Shown here piece by piece: positions 23,283 through 34,360 of a stretch of DNA of 64,000 nt. Source of the stretch: Amoebophrya sp. A120 (taxonomy: Eukaryota > Sar > Dinophyceae > Syndiniales > Amoebophryaceae); assembly GCA_905178155.1 (NCBI GenBank), contig CAJINV010000004.1, forward strand, positions 3,691,320-3,755,319, read 5' to 3'. How positions within the stretch are numbered: the first letter of the stretch is position 1; the number at the start of each line of letters is the position of its first letter. The position numbers and the translations under genes were made by a program. The notes beneath the pieces are model-generated. The model was not told where the DNA came from. It saw only the letters and a program-made list of their open reading frames with translations, and ran no database searches.

Positions 23283-26200
23283 ATGACCGCGGAAAGCTTT
23301 CTTCCGCCGAGCGCCGTACTCGGCACGGCACCTGGCGCGCACAACTCCGACGAAGACCACTTTCAGTACGACTCTGTGACCTTGCAGCTCGACAAAGTTG
23401 AGTTCCACCCAGATTTTCTCGCCGCGCAGACGTCCACTTCTCTGTCGGAGCATTTCTCGTGGGCCATGTACGACGCCAGTAGTATCACATCAACGACATC
23501 ATCCAACTGCTTCCTCTCCCCTCGTCCCGTGGAGCTGAATGTGAAGCTGACCGTGCAGAAAATCGTCCAGAAAACGGCCCACGTCGTGTTTATTTCTGCG
23601 TCTAGCAATAGTAGAATCACGCAACAGAGTCAAACTTCCGCATCCGTGCCACGGCGCTGCTTTGGGACCGTCAGTTTTGATGCAAACAGTGCACAGCAGG
23701 ACATTCAACTGAATGAAGATTTCAGTATCGGGGAAGAGGTTTTCGCGATGTACGGAGATCACACAGCAAACCGGTTTTTCCGCGCGCAAATCTCCCGCAT
23801 TCGACAAGGTAAGGACTCGAGCAGTGATGTCCATTTTGACATCCAGTGGCTGCGGCCGCGGCACCACACACCGAAAACGGCGACAGGGACGAATTTGTCC
23901 TTTGCGGAGCAGGAACTGGAGACATCTGCACCGGATCCACTTGACTACGTCATGAACCACCGAGAACTGGACGACACGGTTTTCATGGTAAATCTCCCCA
24001 GGACGAAGCTGAAGCGGCTGGACGCTTCGAGTAATTCTCACGCGTGCGGCATGGTCAGGTTTAACGTGATCACCGGGGCCCCGAGGTCGGGCCGGGTATC
24101 GCGCGGCGCAGCGAGCTTTCCGACGACTGGCGGCCTTGTTGCCGGTAATTATTACGCAGAAATTTGTGCTGTTGGTTTTTCTTTTTCATGCTGTTGTCAA
24201 TGTTCTTTTGAACGACAACGATAGTTCAAAAAGATTTTTTTCAAGAACGTTTATCTATGATTAGTTGAAACAGTTTGGATGATATTCCATTTTTTTTGAC
24301 GACCGTACACGACTCTACACCAGGTTCGACCGAGTTTTCGCGCCGACATGGAGCAGTTCAACCTGGAGGAGCTGCTTCCACAAACAGCATGCGGGTTTCT
24401 CCGTCCTCCTCGCCAAACCAGCAAAGCAGTACGACTTCCAGTGTCGGAGTACAGCAATTCAAAAGTTCCTTCTCGACCACAACGTCCCAAGCTGCACCCT
24501 CCAGCATTGGCGCCGATCGGTCGTACGACTCCGCACCAGGGGTTCAGCATCACAGCAACTCCTCTGGCACCGAATCAGGAGAGCACGGCGCCAACCACGG
24601 GAGCAACTTCGTGACCCCGTCGAGTAGTAAAGACGCCGCTGCTCCTCCAGCCTGTTTCGCGCACGGAGACGCGAAACAGCAGGCCGGGGTGCTGCGCTAC
24701 GTGTATGATGGAGAGCATGACGACCAAGCACAATTTTTGCCACGACTCTTACCGTCCCCGGAAAATGGAGAGTCTTCATCTGCAGGCGGTTTATACCCCG
24801 GAAAAACGTCGTCGAGTTCTTCTTCTTTACTGAAAACCAACGCGTCGCTGCGAGGGCCACCACCCGGGTGGACGACCATGAACAATAAGAATAAACAATC
24901 TTCCTCCAAAACCAAAACCAAACCCTTCACACACTTGGGTCGTAGAGTATGGCGTTCTCAAACGTTACATTCTCAGTTGTTACATGGATTTGTCATGCAG
25001 AACTACCACCATCAACCACAAGATCAAGCTGCTTCGCATGACAAATTTGAGAAGGGCTAAACAGCAGCTAAATCTGCGCGGGATTTGTAATGCAATTTTT
25101 GCAATCTTCTAACTTGTACTTTTGCCATTCTTGCATGACAAATTTCCCGTAACAGTTGAGAATGTAACGTTTGAGAACGCCATATAGAGCGAACTTTGAC
25201 GAGCTGAAAGCGCTGGCGTTGCTCCGTGCCGGCGACGCAGTGCCGCACGAGGACCTCCGGGAGGCGCTTGCGTGGACGTATCAAATGCAAATATGTCTGG
25301 GTCTGGAAAGTTGGAACTTGTAATGCTGGCCTTGCATTCCTGTGAAATCTGTATTGCATGACCACAAAAATGGCAGCCTCTCATGTCATACAAAAATGCA
25401 GGTTCTCATGCGGAGTTCGTATCGGATGAAAGCGTTGTGCAGACTTGTAATGCAGCTTTCCGGCATGAGGAAGTGTTTTCATCGTGCACATTTTAGCATC
25501 ACAAATTTCCAGACGCAGACATATTTGGACTTGATAGGACGCTGCGCACGCTGATTTCGGTGCGGGAGAATCACGATGCGCAGTTGGCGGAACTGGAAAA
25601 CAAGCAGCGGGAACTGTTCGGACGGTTAGGGAGATATGAGACGGAATACGGCACGAGTTCTGCTCTTCCTATCCCCTACTACGACAGCGCCAGCACACCG
25701 AAACAGCAAAAAGGTGGGGCACTTGTTCTAACCTCGCAGAACAACAACCCGCAATTCTTCTCAACGACAGGAGGACCACCACCACCACCACATGTAACAG
25801 CTTCCCAGCAACCTCCTGCTGCGAGCAAGTACCTTTTTCAAAGCAGGGCAGCGGCCGGTAGTACAGCAACCACTACCACGTCGAGCAAGCCAGCGACACC
25901 GACAAGCAACTTAGCAAGTGCGGGACACCAGCACCAGCAGTTTCAGAGCCAATTTCAACTGCGAACGAGTAGTAGCCGCTTCGGTGGCCCGACTTCATCT
26001 GGGGTTCTTGCCGGTGCGGAAGCCTCAAGTGTGGTCAACTATCAAGCGGTATCAAATGCAAAAATGTCTGGGTCTGGAAGATTCTGACACTTGTCACGCA
26101 CGTTTTGCATGAGCCATGATGTCTGTGATGCATACCCTAGCAATACAGATTTTCTGCGGGCTTCTTGATGCCTATTCCGCATGACAAATGCCTTCTCAGC

Positions 26201-27074
26201 GTAGCAAAAATTGTATTCCCTTTGGTACTCATGCAATGCAGATTTTTTTGGAATCCAAATGCAGCATCACAGGTTGCATTCTTCCAGACCCAGACATTTT
26301 TACATTTGATAAGCGGGGGGAACTGCTGCTCACCAGCCCCAGGCAGTGCAGCTGTTTTACCAGACGCCGGCTTCCTCGGCGGGTTCCAGCAAGGAGACAA
26401 ATGCTTCAACTTCTGGCCATCAGGGAAACAACAGTGCCTCATCCCAATTCACAACTATCTCCGGGGACTTGCTTCGTGAGCAACTGTACAGTGCGATGAG
26501 CAGTTCAACATCTTCTTCGGGTACAACGTCTCAGCGGCACCAGCAGGCCCAGCAGCCTCTACCGTTGAACCTGAACGCTGGTTCTACCGTGAACATCGCC
26601 GGGGCCAAGCCGAGCTCCTTCAGTGCACCCGCGTCGAAGGAAACCACGACGACGACCGGGCCGAATGGGAACTTGATCATAACCACCACTATGCATTGCA
26701 AATATAATGTCTGGATCCGTGGGAACTTGTGATGCAAGTCTGCGAGTGATGGGCGCGCTTGAATATGCAGCCACGCATGACAAATTTTTAAAGCTGCAGC
26801 TTTGTGTTGCGTATTCCCCACGGCAAAGTGCGTTTTTGCATGACAGGCAAGAGGTACTACTCGTGCGCGTGCATCACAGACCTCAGAGTCATGCCATCCA
26901 AGCATGACAAAAAATCTTGCAATCTTCCCGACCCAGACATGTTTGCACTTGATAACCACGACCGTGCGGGAACCGCAGAACCCCTCGGTGTCTTGGAACC
27001 AAATCTTTCAATCCACAGCTCCTTCTGGGGCCGCTGGCGGGGTGGGACCTGCAACAGCGGAGCACCTGGTGTGA
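23283..27074 (+). CDS. Tudor-like, low-complexity protein
   Basis: Six exons give an exact 856-residue frame: 23283-24144, a GT-AG intron, 24324-24947, IE-08, 25190-25278, IE-09, 25542-26049, IE-10, 26317-26689, IE-11 and 26960-27074. Near residues 150-200 there is a Tudor-like stretch: IGEEVFAMYGDHTANRFFRA, then VHFDIQWLRPR. Tudor domains bind methylated Arg or Lys, so a chromatin or RNP role is possible, but this assignment is by eye. A short helical block around residues 500-560 contains FDELKALALLRAGDAVPHED and AQLAELENKQRELF. The remaining protein is Ser/Thr/Gln/Pro-rich and probably disordered. It carries four introners from two families within 2 kb. Exon structure is strong; function is tentative. 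Confidence 0.75.
24948..25184. mobile_element. Introner IE-08, family E
   Basis: Inverted ends of about 36 bp begin TATGGCGTTCTCAAACGTTA. The direct repeat is tagag. Excision joins HLGRR to ANFDELKAL. GCATGACAAATTT occurs at 25036 and its complement near 24988. Confidence 0.95.
25279..25536 (+). mobile_element. Introner IE-09, family A
   Basis: Ends TATCAA.TGCAAATATGTC on the left and a partly diverged inverted copy on the right. The direct repeat is ggacg. Excision joins REALAWT to LRTLISVREN. Confidence 0.92.
26050..26311 (-). mobile_element. Introner IE-10, family A, reversed
   Basis: Inverted ends TATCAAATG.AAAAATGTC. The direct repeat is agcgg. The interior is the reverse complement of IE-07, and excision still restores the frame (VVNYQA to GTAAHQPQ). 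Confidence 0.95.
26690..26954 (+). mobile_element. Introner IE-11, family A
   Basis: Diverged inverted ends (TATGCATTGCAAATATAATG on the left). The direct repeat is accac. Excision joins IITTT to TVREPQNPS near the C-terminus. The interior resembles IE-12 and IE-20. Confidence 0.92.
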
Positions 27075-27612
27075 GAGGGCTAGCACGGTGCTACGGAGTT
27101 TGAGATGATAGTGAGAACCTCTACTTCCTTGTAGGACCATTTTTTACAGATTTTACAAACATAAATCAACCTCTGTACTATTGATTCACTTTGCTTATGC
27201 TTCTGAAAATGTACTACAGATGAAAAAATATGAGCAATTTTTTCGTGCACGAGCAGTATGTCTTTATTTCACCGCCTGCCTTTGTGAGAAAGAGATACAT
27301 CACGACTATGCTATATCTAGCCGCTTGCAGCTTGTACTAAAAATTGCATTTGTTGGTCTTTGCTACTACAACATCCCGTGTCGCAGCACAACAACCTCCC
27401 ATGTGTGGATGGCGAGCGTGGTCCTAGCTGTTTTGGCATAGCCAAGCAATCCTGCTTCTCCTGTTCATTTTTGCAATCGAGATCTATCTTGATCTGAACA
27501 TTCTATCTTTTTGCAAATTTGTTCTTGTCTGATAACACGCAGGGACCTCATACTCTTTTGTTTGAATCTTTCATTGCATGATCAACATCGGGAATACAGA
27601 AAAAATCTGAAG
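27075..27612. other. Intergenic, no gene seen
   Basis: AT-rich. An in-frame extension upstream of the next ATG exists, but the inner ATG gives a better N-terminus. Confidence 0.4.
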
Positions 27613-29595
27613 ATGTCGATGTCTCGAATTGCCCTAAACGTGGAGAAGTGCAAAAAGGCGTGGGACCGGTTTCGGTTTCTGCTCGCACTGATTTTCGCCG
27701 CCCTTTGGGCGTCCATTGGACTCTTTTGCTACGGCTACCTGACGCCCGTCACCGTCCGACTCGCAGCGGGGGGTGGTCGACACGGTAGTAGTCCGAACTA
27801 CGACCATGCTTCGAGTACAACGTCTACGGCCAGAACTTCGCAAGGGCATGCGACCGTACGTGCGGAAGTAGGTGCTTTGTCTGAGCAAACATTTACCCAG
27901 TCGCAGTCTTCAACTTCAGGGTCGTCTAGTACCCGAGGAAGAGGAGCAGGTGCTGGTAGATCTATTGCTTCCCCGCAGCTGGCGGTTCCAGGAGAGTCAG
28001 CCGGCACCAGCTCCATGATCGACAATCGTGTTGCAGTAACATCACCATCAGAAGTACAATCAAATTTTGCCTCCATTCACTATCACCCTTGGCTGTCCCG
28101 GCAAGCTCAGCCGGACCGCAATGCAGACGGGATTTTCGTGATGCTCGGTCCCACGTTTCTACTCGTCAGCTGGTTTTTCGTCAAATTTTGCTATTTCCAG
28201 TACCACGACCTACCGGCACGTGGGGTCCTCATTTCCCTCGTGCTCCTCGGTTTCGTGCTCGTCATCTATTGGACCGCGCTGATCCAAATTCACGTGAACC
28301 TTCGGGTGCATGCGGAGAAATACGGACAAGAGGTCTCAACGGTAATTGCGGAAAGAATAGCGAGCGCGCAGTTGCACTGGCAGCAGGTTGTAGCGCCTGC
28401 TCTGTCGGTGCTTGTTTCTTTTGCGACAAATAGTACTGGTGCCACTGACGGAGCTACTACAGGTGGTGAAGTACTAGTAGATTCTACTGCGTCAACCGAA
28501 CTTGGGCCTTCGTCGGTTGGCGCAATTATATCAACGTCCGCGAGGACGATGGCGACCGCGGCAGACCCAGGACGAGGAGCCCAGCACTCCACGTCCCGTA
28601 CAACTAACGGCGCGCTTTTTGGCATGGGCTTGGACTGTGTCATGATCCCGGAGAGGTGTACTAGCGCCGGCGGGGTAGCTGCCGCATTTGTTCCCTCTAC
28701 TTCTCGGAGCGATTTTCAGGATCGACTACAGGAAGCTTTATCCTGCTGTCGTGCGAGTGGAGAGCACGAAGATCTGGCTTCGGGTACTAGAAGTTCCACT
28801 GCGGATCTTCATGTAGGAACACAACCAGGACAAGAACCCGACAGCGAGAGCCCAGGGGCCGCCGACAGGGCTTTATTGCCAGGATCTTCGGAGATAGAAG
28901 CGGCTGGAGCCTGCGTCACCCCACCGCCAGCCGCTCCGGCTAGAACGAAGTCGCCTGTTTTGGTGCTGCGCAGCCACGAGGAACCACCTAGAACAAGGCA
29001 AAGTAGAAGTAGAACAATGTCTACTAGTAGTACTACAACTTCTGACGTGAGGACCACCTCCAGCAGCATCAGTCAAAATCCTTCACTCCAGAACCAGCAG
29101 CTCCATTGCAAGATCGAAAAGATTCTCTTCTGGTTGCAACTGCTACTTCTACTTTTACTTTTCGTCGCCCTCCCCGTTCTCGCCTACCAGTACGAAAACC
29201 AGGTGGAAAAAATCCTGCAAGAGACGGGGATGACGAGGGAATACTTGAAACTGAACAGCCGGTACAACACGCTTCTCAAGTTTGACGCTTTGGGCCTCCA
29301 GGACGAAGAGGACCGGCCGCGCTGTCCCCAGGCGCTCGCGGACCAGTTTGTGAGCAACGAAATGCGGTACCGGAAGCACGGGCCGGTGTCGAACAAGACC
29401 CGGGCGCGGCCGGACGATTGGAATGGGAATCAAAGACACGTGGACGACCATGAAGTGCGTCGAATCGTGGATTTTTGGAACGAAAGAAGGGAGGAGGAGA
29501 TCATGGACCGGGAAGGGATAGGGGGTTGGGATGAAGAACTTGACGAACTGGAAGATGTGGTAGCTCCAGTTGTGAACAACAAGTTCGATAATTAA
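27613..29595 (+). CDS. Membrane protein of unknown function
   Basis: An intronless frame of 660 residues from MSMSRIALNVEKCKKAWDRF. Hydrophobic segments lie near residues 22-42 (FLLALIFAALWASIGLFCYG), near 175-195 (MLGPTFLLVSWFFVKFCYF), near 205-225 (GVLISLVLLGFVLVIYWTAL) and near 505-525 (FWLQLLLLLLLFVALPVLAY). Between the third and fourth lies a long Ser/Thr-rich loop of about 280 residues. The C-terminal 140 residues are charged, contain RRIVDFWNERREEEIMDREG, and are probably cytosolic. I recognise no family. The ATG at 27613 was preferred over an in-frame upstream extension that lacks coding character. Confidence 0.72.
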   Translation: MSMSRIALNVEKCKKAWDRFRFLLALIFAALWASIGLFCYGYLTPVTVRLAAGGGRHGSSPNYDHASSTTSTARTSQGHATVRAEVGALSEQTFTQSQSSTSGSSSTRGRGAGAGRSIASPQLAVPGESAGTSSMIDNRVAVTSPSEVQSNFASIHYHPWLSRQAQPDRNADGIFVMLGPTFLLVSWFFVKFCYFQYHDLPARGVLISLVLLGFVLVIYWTALIQIHVNLRVHAEKYGQEVSTVIAERIASAQLHWQQVVAPALSVLVSFATNSTGATDGATTGGEVLVDSTASTELGPSSVGAIISTSARTMATAADPGRGAQHSTSRTTNGALFGMGLDCVMIPERCTSAGGVAAAFVPSTSRSDFQDRLQEALSCCRASGEHEDLASGTRSSTADLHVGTQPGQEPDSESPGAADRALLPGSSEIEAAGACVTPPPAAPARTKSPVLVLRSHEEPPRTRQSRSRTMSTSSTTTSDVRTTSSSISQNPSLQNQQLHCKIEKILFWLQLLLLLLLFVALPVLAYQYENQVEKILQETGMTREYLKLNSRYNTLLKFDALGLQDEEDRPRCPQALADQFVSNEMRYRKHGPVSNKTRARPDDWNGNQRHVDDHEVRRIVDFWNERREEEIMDREGIGGWDEELDELEDVVAPVVNNKFDN

Positions 29596-30396
29596 ACCCG
29601 AGCCGGTGCCGTGACTGGTTCTTGACACGACCAGGTGTCAAAATCTACTTGTTCCCGTCTGGGATTATTTTTACAGCATTTAAGAAAAAATTCAAATGAA
29701 CGTAGTGAAAATACTAATCTGATCGCTGCCTGTGTGGAGCTCGCCCAGTCTGCCGCTATGACTATCGATGGCACGATGTGTCGGCACACCTAGAACTCAA
29801 ACTTTGTCGCAACGAAATGTACGATCAGCTGTTTAGCAAGAACCTGCTGTACGTGCAGTAGCACACGTCACGAACCTTCAGAAACTTATAGTATTCGCCG
29901 AAACAATAACAACCGATAAAGTTATAAGTCGAAAATAGAAGACCGATGAATTTTGTTCGAAACAGACTCCCTACAACTGGTGTTATTGATCTGCGCGTGA
30001 TTATGAAAACGGATCAACTATACACATATTTTTCCCGAGCAAGGTCACCTCTACTAGTATCGGCACTGAGTTACTTTCCCTCGTCATGCAAAGATTTTAG
30101 TGTTGATCTTAGATCTTTCTCGACCTTGAGCATCTTCTTCTTCACGAACAGCAGCGACCGTTGCCGGCAACATTGAGTAAACATGATAGTTTCACCGCCC
30201 AAATAGTACGTACTTACAGCAGTATATGCGCTTTAAATGTTTTTCCCATTTTAGTTCTGAAGATCCGCTCCCCTCACGACGACCCTCAGTAGCTATAAGT
30301 AGAAAGTTTTCTTTTCGTTTTCCCATTCCCCACCTGGCGATCATACTAGATCACGACCAGTGCTAGCGACAGCAAGTTGATTTTCCTTTCCTCAAA
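29596..30396. other. Intergenic, no gene seen
   Basis: AT-rich, with no coding exon recognised on either strand. Confidence 0.45.
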
Positions 30397-33300
30397 ATGG
30401 CCACCAGCGCGGACGCGTTCCTGGCGGACCTGGAGGATTTAGAGGAGGATTTTGGTTTTGACAACCAGCAGCAGTGGAACCAGGACGACTACTATGAGGA
30501 TGACGACAAAAACAAGGAAGAAGAGGACGCCGACAAGGAAAAGGAGAGCGTCCACATTTCGCAACTTCTACAAAAACCGGAATTCCTGCAAACAATCACC
30601 GATGTGAACGTTTCCCGGGACAAATTGCTCAACCCCGACGCCCCGCCCGCAAAACCATTCCGCCCCGTGACCGCACCGCCGCCCGGTGCCGCCGGCATAG
30701 ATCATATGGAGGATGAAGACGAGGTATCAAATGCAAAAATGTCTGGGTCTGGAAACTTGTAATGCTGTGTTGGGAATAGTGAATGCTCTGTAATGCACAG
30801 CCAAGCATGAGAAATATCTGCGCCTCTTTGTGTTGCGTTTCTCGCATGAGAAACTGCGTTTTTGCATGACAGGCAAACGGGTCTCTTCTTGGACACGCAT
30901 CACAAACTTTTTTGTCATGCCAGACAAGCATGACAAATCTTGCAATCATCCAGACCCAGACATTTTTACATTTGATACGAGGACGAGGACATGGACGCCC
31001 CGCTGCCCGAGACGCTTCTCCCCCCGGAGGATGACGATAATCTTGTTCCCGGTAAGAACCAGACCGGCGGGGGCAGTAGCAGCAGTTCGAGCACGGCGCT
31101 AGCCAGCAACCCAGAGTTGGACAAAACGTTCACGGATTCCGATCCGGAGTACCAGTTGGTTTCGAAATGTAACGCACTGGTGAAGGAGATTGACGACGAA
31201 TTGATTCTGCTCTACACCGAGGTGAAATCCATGTTTCAGAACAAGTTTCCGCAGCTAGAAAACATTCTCGTCCATCCGTTGGATTACCTGCAAGTGGTGC
31301 AGCGGGTATGTGAGCACATCAAGCAGGAAGAGATTGCCGATGTGGATTTAGCGAAGATCGATTTCACGGACATACTACCCAACCAACTGATCATGACGAT
31401 GACGATCACGGCGACGCACTCGAAATCAACACCGCTGGAGCCGCATCAGTTGGAGCGGGTATAGAGTTTAGAATAGCTTTCGTTTACTCTTTAGATGGAC
31501 TTCTGCTGCATAAAGGTTTTTCTTGCCTTCAATCAGAATGGTGGGAGAAGATTTATGCCTGTTCCTATTATTTTTTAACTCATTTACATTTTCATCGTGA
31601 GTTTCTGAAATGCAAATGACCCACTGTTCCGTTCAGGCCGCCGTGGGTTGCCAGGAGGCCCTCCTTTTGAAGGACCACCAGTCGAGCATATTGCTGTACC
31701 TGGAGAGCCGGATGAGCATTTTCTGCCCGAACTTGGCCACCCTTTTGTCCGCGAGCCTGGCCGCGAAGGTGGTCACCGCGGCGGGCGGGCTGAAGGCGCT
31801 GAGCCAAATGCCTGCGCAGAACATCATGCTCGTGGGGCAGGTGAAACGCAACATGCTGGGTATGGCCGGCCACAGCAACAACGGAATCCTGTACCAAAGC
31901 GACATTATCATGATGGCCAAGCCAGAACACAAAAATCGGGCGGTCAGGTATATTTTTTTTTCGCCGCGAACGCGATTTATTCTTACAGGGCGCAACGATT
32001 TCTGGCCGTCAACAATTGAAAGGCACAAATCAAAAACCATCAAGTCGAAAAATTCCATCACCATTCAAAGGAAAAATCGAAATCGCATCTTCACAGACTC
32101 GTCGCCGGCAAGACCGCGATCGCGGCCCGGTGCGACTGGCACCGCACGAGCCAGCTGGGCGAGACGGGCGCAATATCGCACGAAAAAACTGTTTCACTGT
32201 CGTGATGATCTTGCAAGATCTGCATCACAAGTTTGTTTACACATGACACAGAAAATTTGCCATGCGGGCTTCCCAAGGGAAAACACGCTGAAAAATCCAA
32301 TGTCTTGCAGGTGTCGCAACACAAATCGTTCTGTGCTCCATTCTCTGCATCACAAGTTCACAGTGAAACAGTTTTTTCTTGCGATACGCAACCCTGCGGG
32401 AGAGCATCCAGAAGGCCATGGCGAAGCACGCGATGCCGCCCCCGGCGAAGCAGAAGAAGGCACTGCCCAAGCCCGACGACGTGTTGTCGAAAAAACGGGG
32501 CGGGAAGCGGCACCGCGCGCTGAAGGAAAAGTACGGGCAGAGCGAGATGGCGAAGCAGATGAACCGCGTCAAATTTGGGGAGCAAGAGGAGGAAATTGAC
32601 CAGGAGCACATGGGCTTCGGGCTGGGCATGATCCAAATCACCTCGACCAAGGGCAAAAACCAAGACTACGTCGGCGGAGGACTCACGACTGGTATTGTAA
32701 TCATGTGTGACAGTAGTTTTTTTCTACGTGAAATGTAGTTGTTCAAGCGGACGACGAAAAGTAAACGTTAACGTTTTCTTTCGTGCTTTCATCCTTGGTG
32801 ATGCTTGCAATTGCATTTCAATGGCTTTCGTTACTAGTGTTCCATGAAACTTCTAAGGAAAGAACACAACCCAAACCAGGCAAAGTTCGGGCCGCGAAGA
32901 TGAAGGACCGGGGAGGTCACGTCCACCCGGCCGGCCGGCCGGCCGGACCGTGACCGGGGGTAGATCATGTCCCGCGGCTGCTATCCGGGCGCGGGCTGCG
33001 CCAGATGTTAGTTTTGCAAGCAGAGCCGCTCCGGCTCCACCCGCAGTGCCTATAATCGAAAGCGTGGCTGGGCCTCAGGCTCCTGCAAAATAGCTAGCGT
33101 TGATGCGGGGGCGGATTTTATTTATGCAGTAGCTACTGTAGCGAGACACCGCTGGCAACCGCTCGAAACACCCTGCCCACCCACCCCACCCCAACCCAAC
33201 CCTCACTCACACGGCTGCGACTCCCCCGCCCCCGTCCGTTTCCCCGACTTTGCTTGCGCGCAAACGGAGAAAAGGGGCTGGGGACAGGAATGCACTGCCA

Positions 33301-34360
33301 CTTCGTGGCGCTGCCACTTGGATCCGCCTGAGCTCGGACGACGCGCCGCATATTGAGACCTGTGGCTCTCAGGCGCAGTGACCTGAACCCTAGCACTGAA
33401 CGACTTTGGCTCAAGGTACAGCGCCACGACCTCCTGGTGCCCCCATGCCCTTTTCACTCTTCGCGCGAAGGGTGAAAAGGGGCCGGGGGTGAGAAGTCAA
33501 GGCGCTGAGCAATGAGCCAAAAATGTCGCGACGCAGACTTCGCGTCTTTGCCACAGTCATAGGTCCGCGTCAATATCATGCAGCACGCCCATGGGCGTCA
33601 GCAGGTCGGATGCGTTGTATATTGAGCCCAGAACGAAGTCGTGGCTCCGAGGTTTAGTGAGCCGCACTCTAGTACCACTGGACGACTTTGGCTCAAGGCA
33701 CAATGCCGCGACTCCATCCTCCCAATCCCTTCTCACCCTTCGTGCGCGCGAGGGGTAAAAAGGGACGGAGGGTAGCAAGTCACGGCGTTGCGCCCTCGAT
33801 GCAGACTTCAGGTCACTGCTACATGTACTCGTTGCAGCAGGTCCATCTCTATGGGCATTCGCTCGCCTTCGGGCGCATTACATATTAAGGCCTGGGGCTC
33901 CAAGGTGCCGCGAGGTGCATTCTGCCACTGCACGCCTTTGGCTCAAGGTGCAGTGCCGTCACCTCCTACCCCCACGAGCGACTGGCCCCAGGATGTGGGT
34001 CGACCAGGGACAACCCCCGGTCACGGTCCGGCCGCCCGGCCGGCCGGGCGGACGTGACCGGCCCGGTCACGTCGAGATTCTATGTTAGCTTATTCTAAGG
34101 AAAGAACACAATCCAAACCAGGCAAAGTTCGGGCCGCGAAGATGAAGGAACAGCAGCGAGCGCAGGCGGCAATGAAGCGACAACGGCTGGCAGCAGGGGC
34201 CGGCGCACGGGAAAGTGGCATGAGCAGTTCCTTGGCGTTCACACCGGTGCAGGGAATCGAGTTAGTGAATCCAAACGTACAAGCCAAGACCATCAACCCC
34301 GCGGACCGCTACTTCGCGCAGTCGGCAAACTTCCAAGCCCTCGACAACGTGAAGAAGTGA
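30397..34360 (+). CDS. PRPF31: U4/U6 snRNP splicing factor PRPF31
   Basis: Core component of the U4/U6.U5 tri-snRNP that binds the U4 snRNA-15.5K complex. Six exons give an exact 576-residue frame: 30397-30724, IE-12, 30983-31458, 31637-31947, 32097-32173, IE-13, 32392-32691 and 34122-34360. An acidic N-terminus is followed by the NOSIC helices (ALVKEIDDELILLYTEVKSM, about 165-225), the Nop domain (SRMSIFCPNL, AAGGLKALSQMPAQNIMLVG, ILYQSDIIM, about 269-375) and the Prp31 C-terminal region (KKRGGKRHRALKEKYGQSEM, ANRVKFGEQEEE-like block, SSLAFTPVQGIELVNPN). The last intron is about 1.4 kb because it holds an inserted element and a duplicated acceptor. The identification is firm. Confidence 0.95.
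30725..30977 (+). mobile_element. Introner IE-12, family A
   Basis: Inverted ends TATCAAATG.AAAAATGTC. The direct repeat is cgagg. One of two elements where sliding inside the repeat gives GT-AG. Excision yields MEDEDEDEDM in the acidic N-terminus of PRPF31. Confidence 0.94.
32174..32386. mobile_element. Introner IE-13, family C
   Basis: Inverted ends contain AAAAAACTGTTTCACTGT. The direct repeat is cgcaa. Excision joins SQLGETGAT to LRESIQKAM within PRPF31. Related to IE-04. Confidence 0.94.
32851..32907 (+). repeat. 57-bp duplicated exon edge, upstream copy
   Basis: Matches 34093-34149 with one mismatch. It contains the intron acceptor AAACCAG and the first codons of the last PRPF31 exon (KVRAAKMK). 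Reading through from this copy reaches a stop within about 20 codons. Confidence 0.9.
32915..34059. mobile_element. 1.15 kb non-autonomous element with 45-bp inverted ends
   Basis: The terminal inverted repeats (32915-32959 and 34015-34059) start GGTCACGTCC and end GTGACCGGGG, with three mismatches visible. Each end is itself a near-palindrome built on CCGGCCGG units. No transposase frame is present. The interior carries three diverged copies of a roughly 250-280-bp unit. It lies inside the last PRPF31 intron and is flanked by the 57-bp duplicated exon edge. Confidence 0.85.
33405..33947 (+). repeat. Three TTTGGCTCAAG motifs in a diverged tandem array
   Basis: TTTGGCTCAAG occurs at 33405, 33687 and 33937, each followed by G and then T or C. 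It equals the last 11 nt of the dinoflagellate spliced leader, and two copies are followed by GT as at the spliced-leader donor. The 5' half of the leader is absent, so these are not complete spliced-leader genes. Confidence 0.5.
34093..34149 (+). repeat. 57-bp duplicated exon edge, functional copy
   Basis: Downstream partner of 32851-32907. Splicing to its acceptor continues the conserved C-terminal region of PRPF31. Confidence 0.9.

Noticed and set aside
33405-33947. Complete spliced-leader RNA genes
   Set aside because: Only the last 11 nt of the leader are present; the first half is missing in all three copies.
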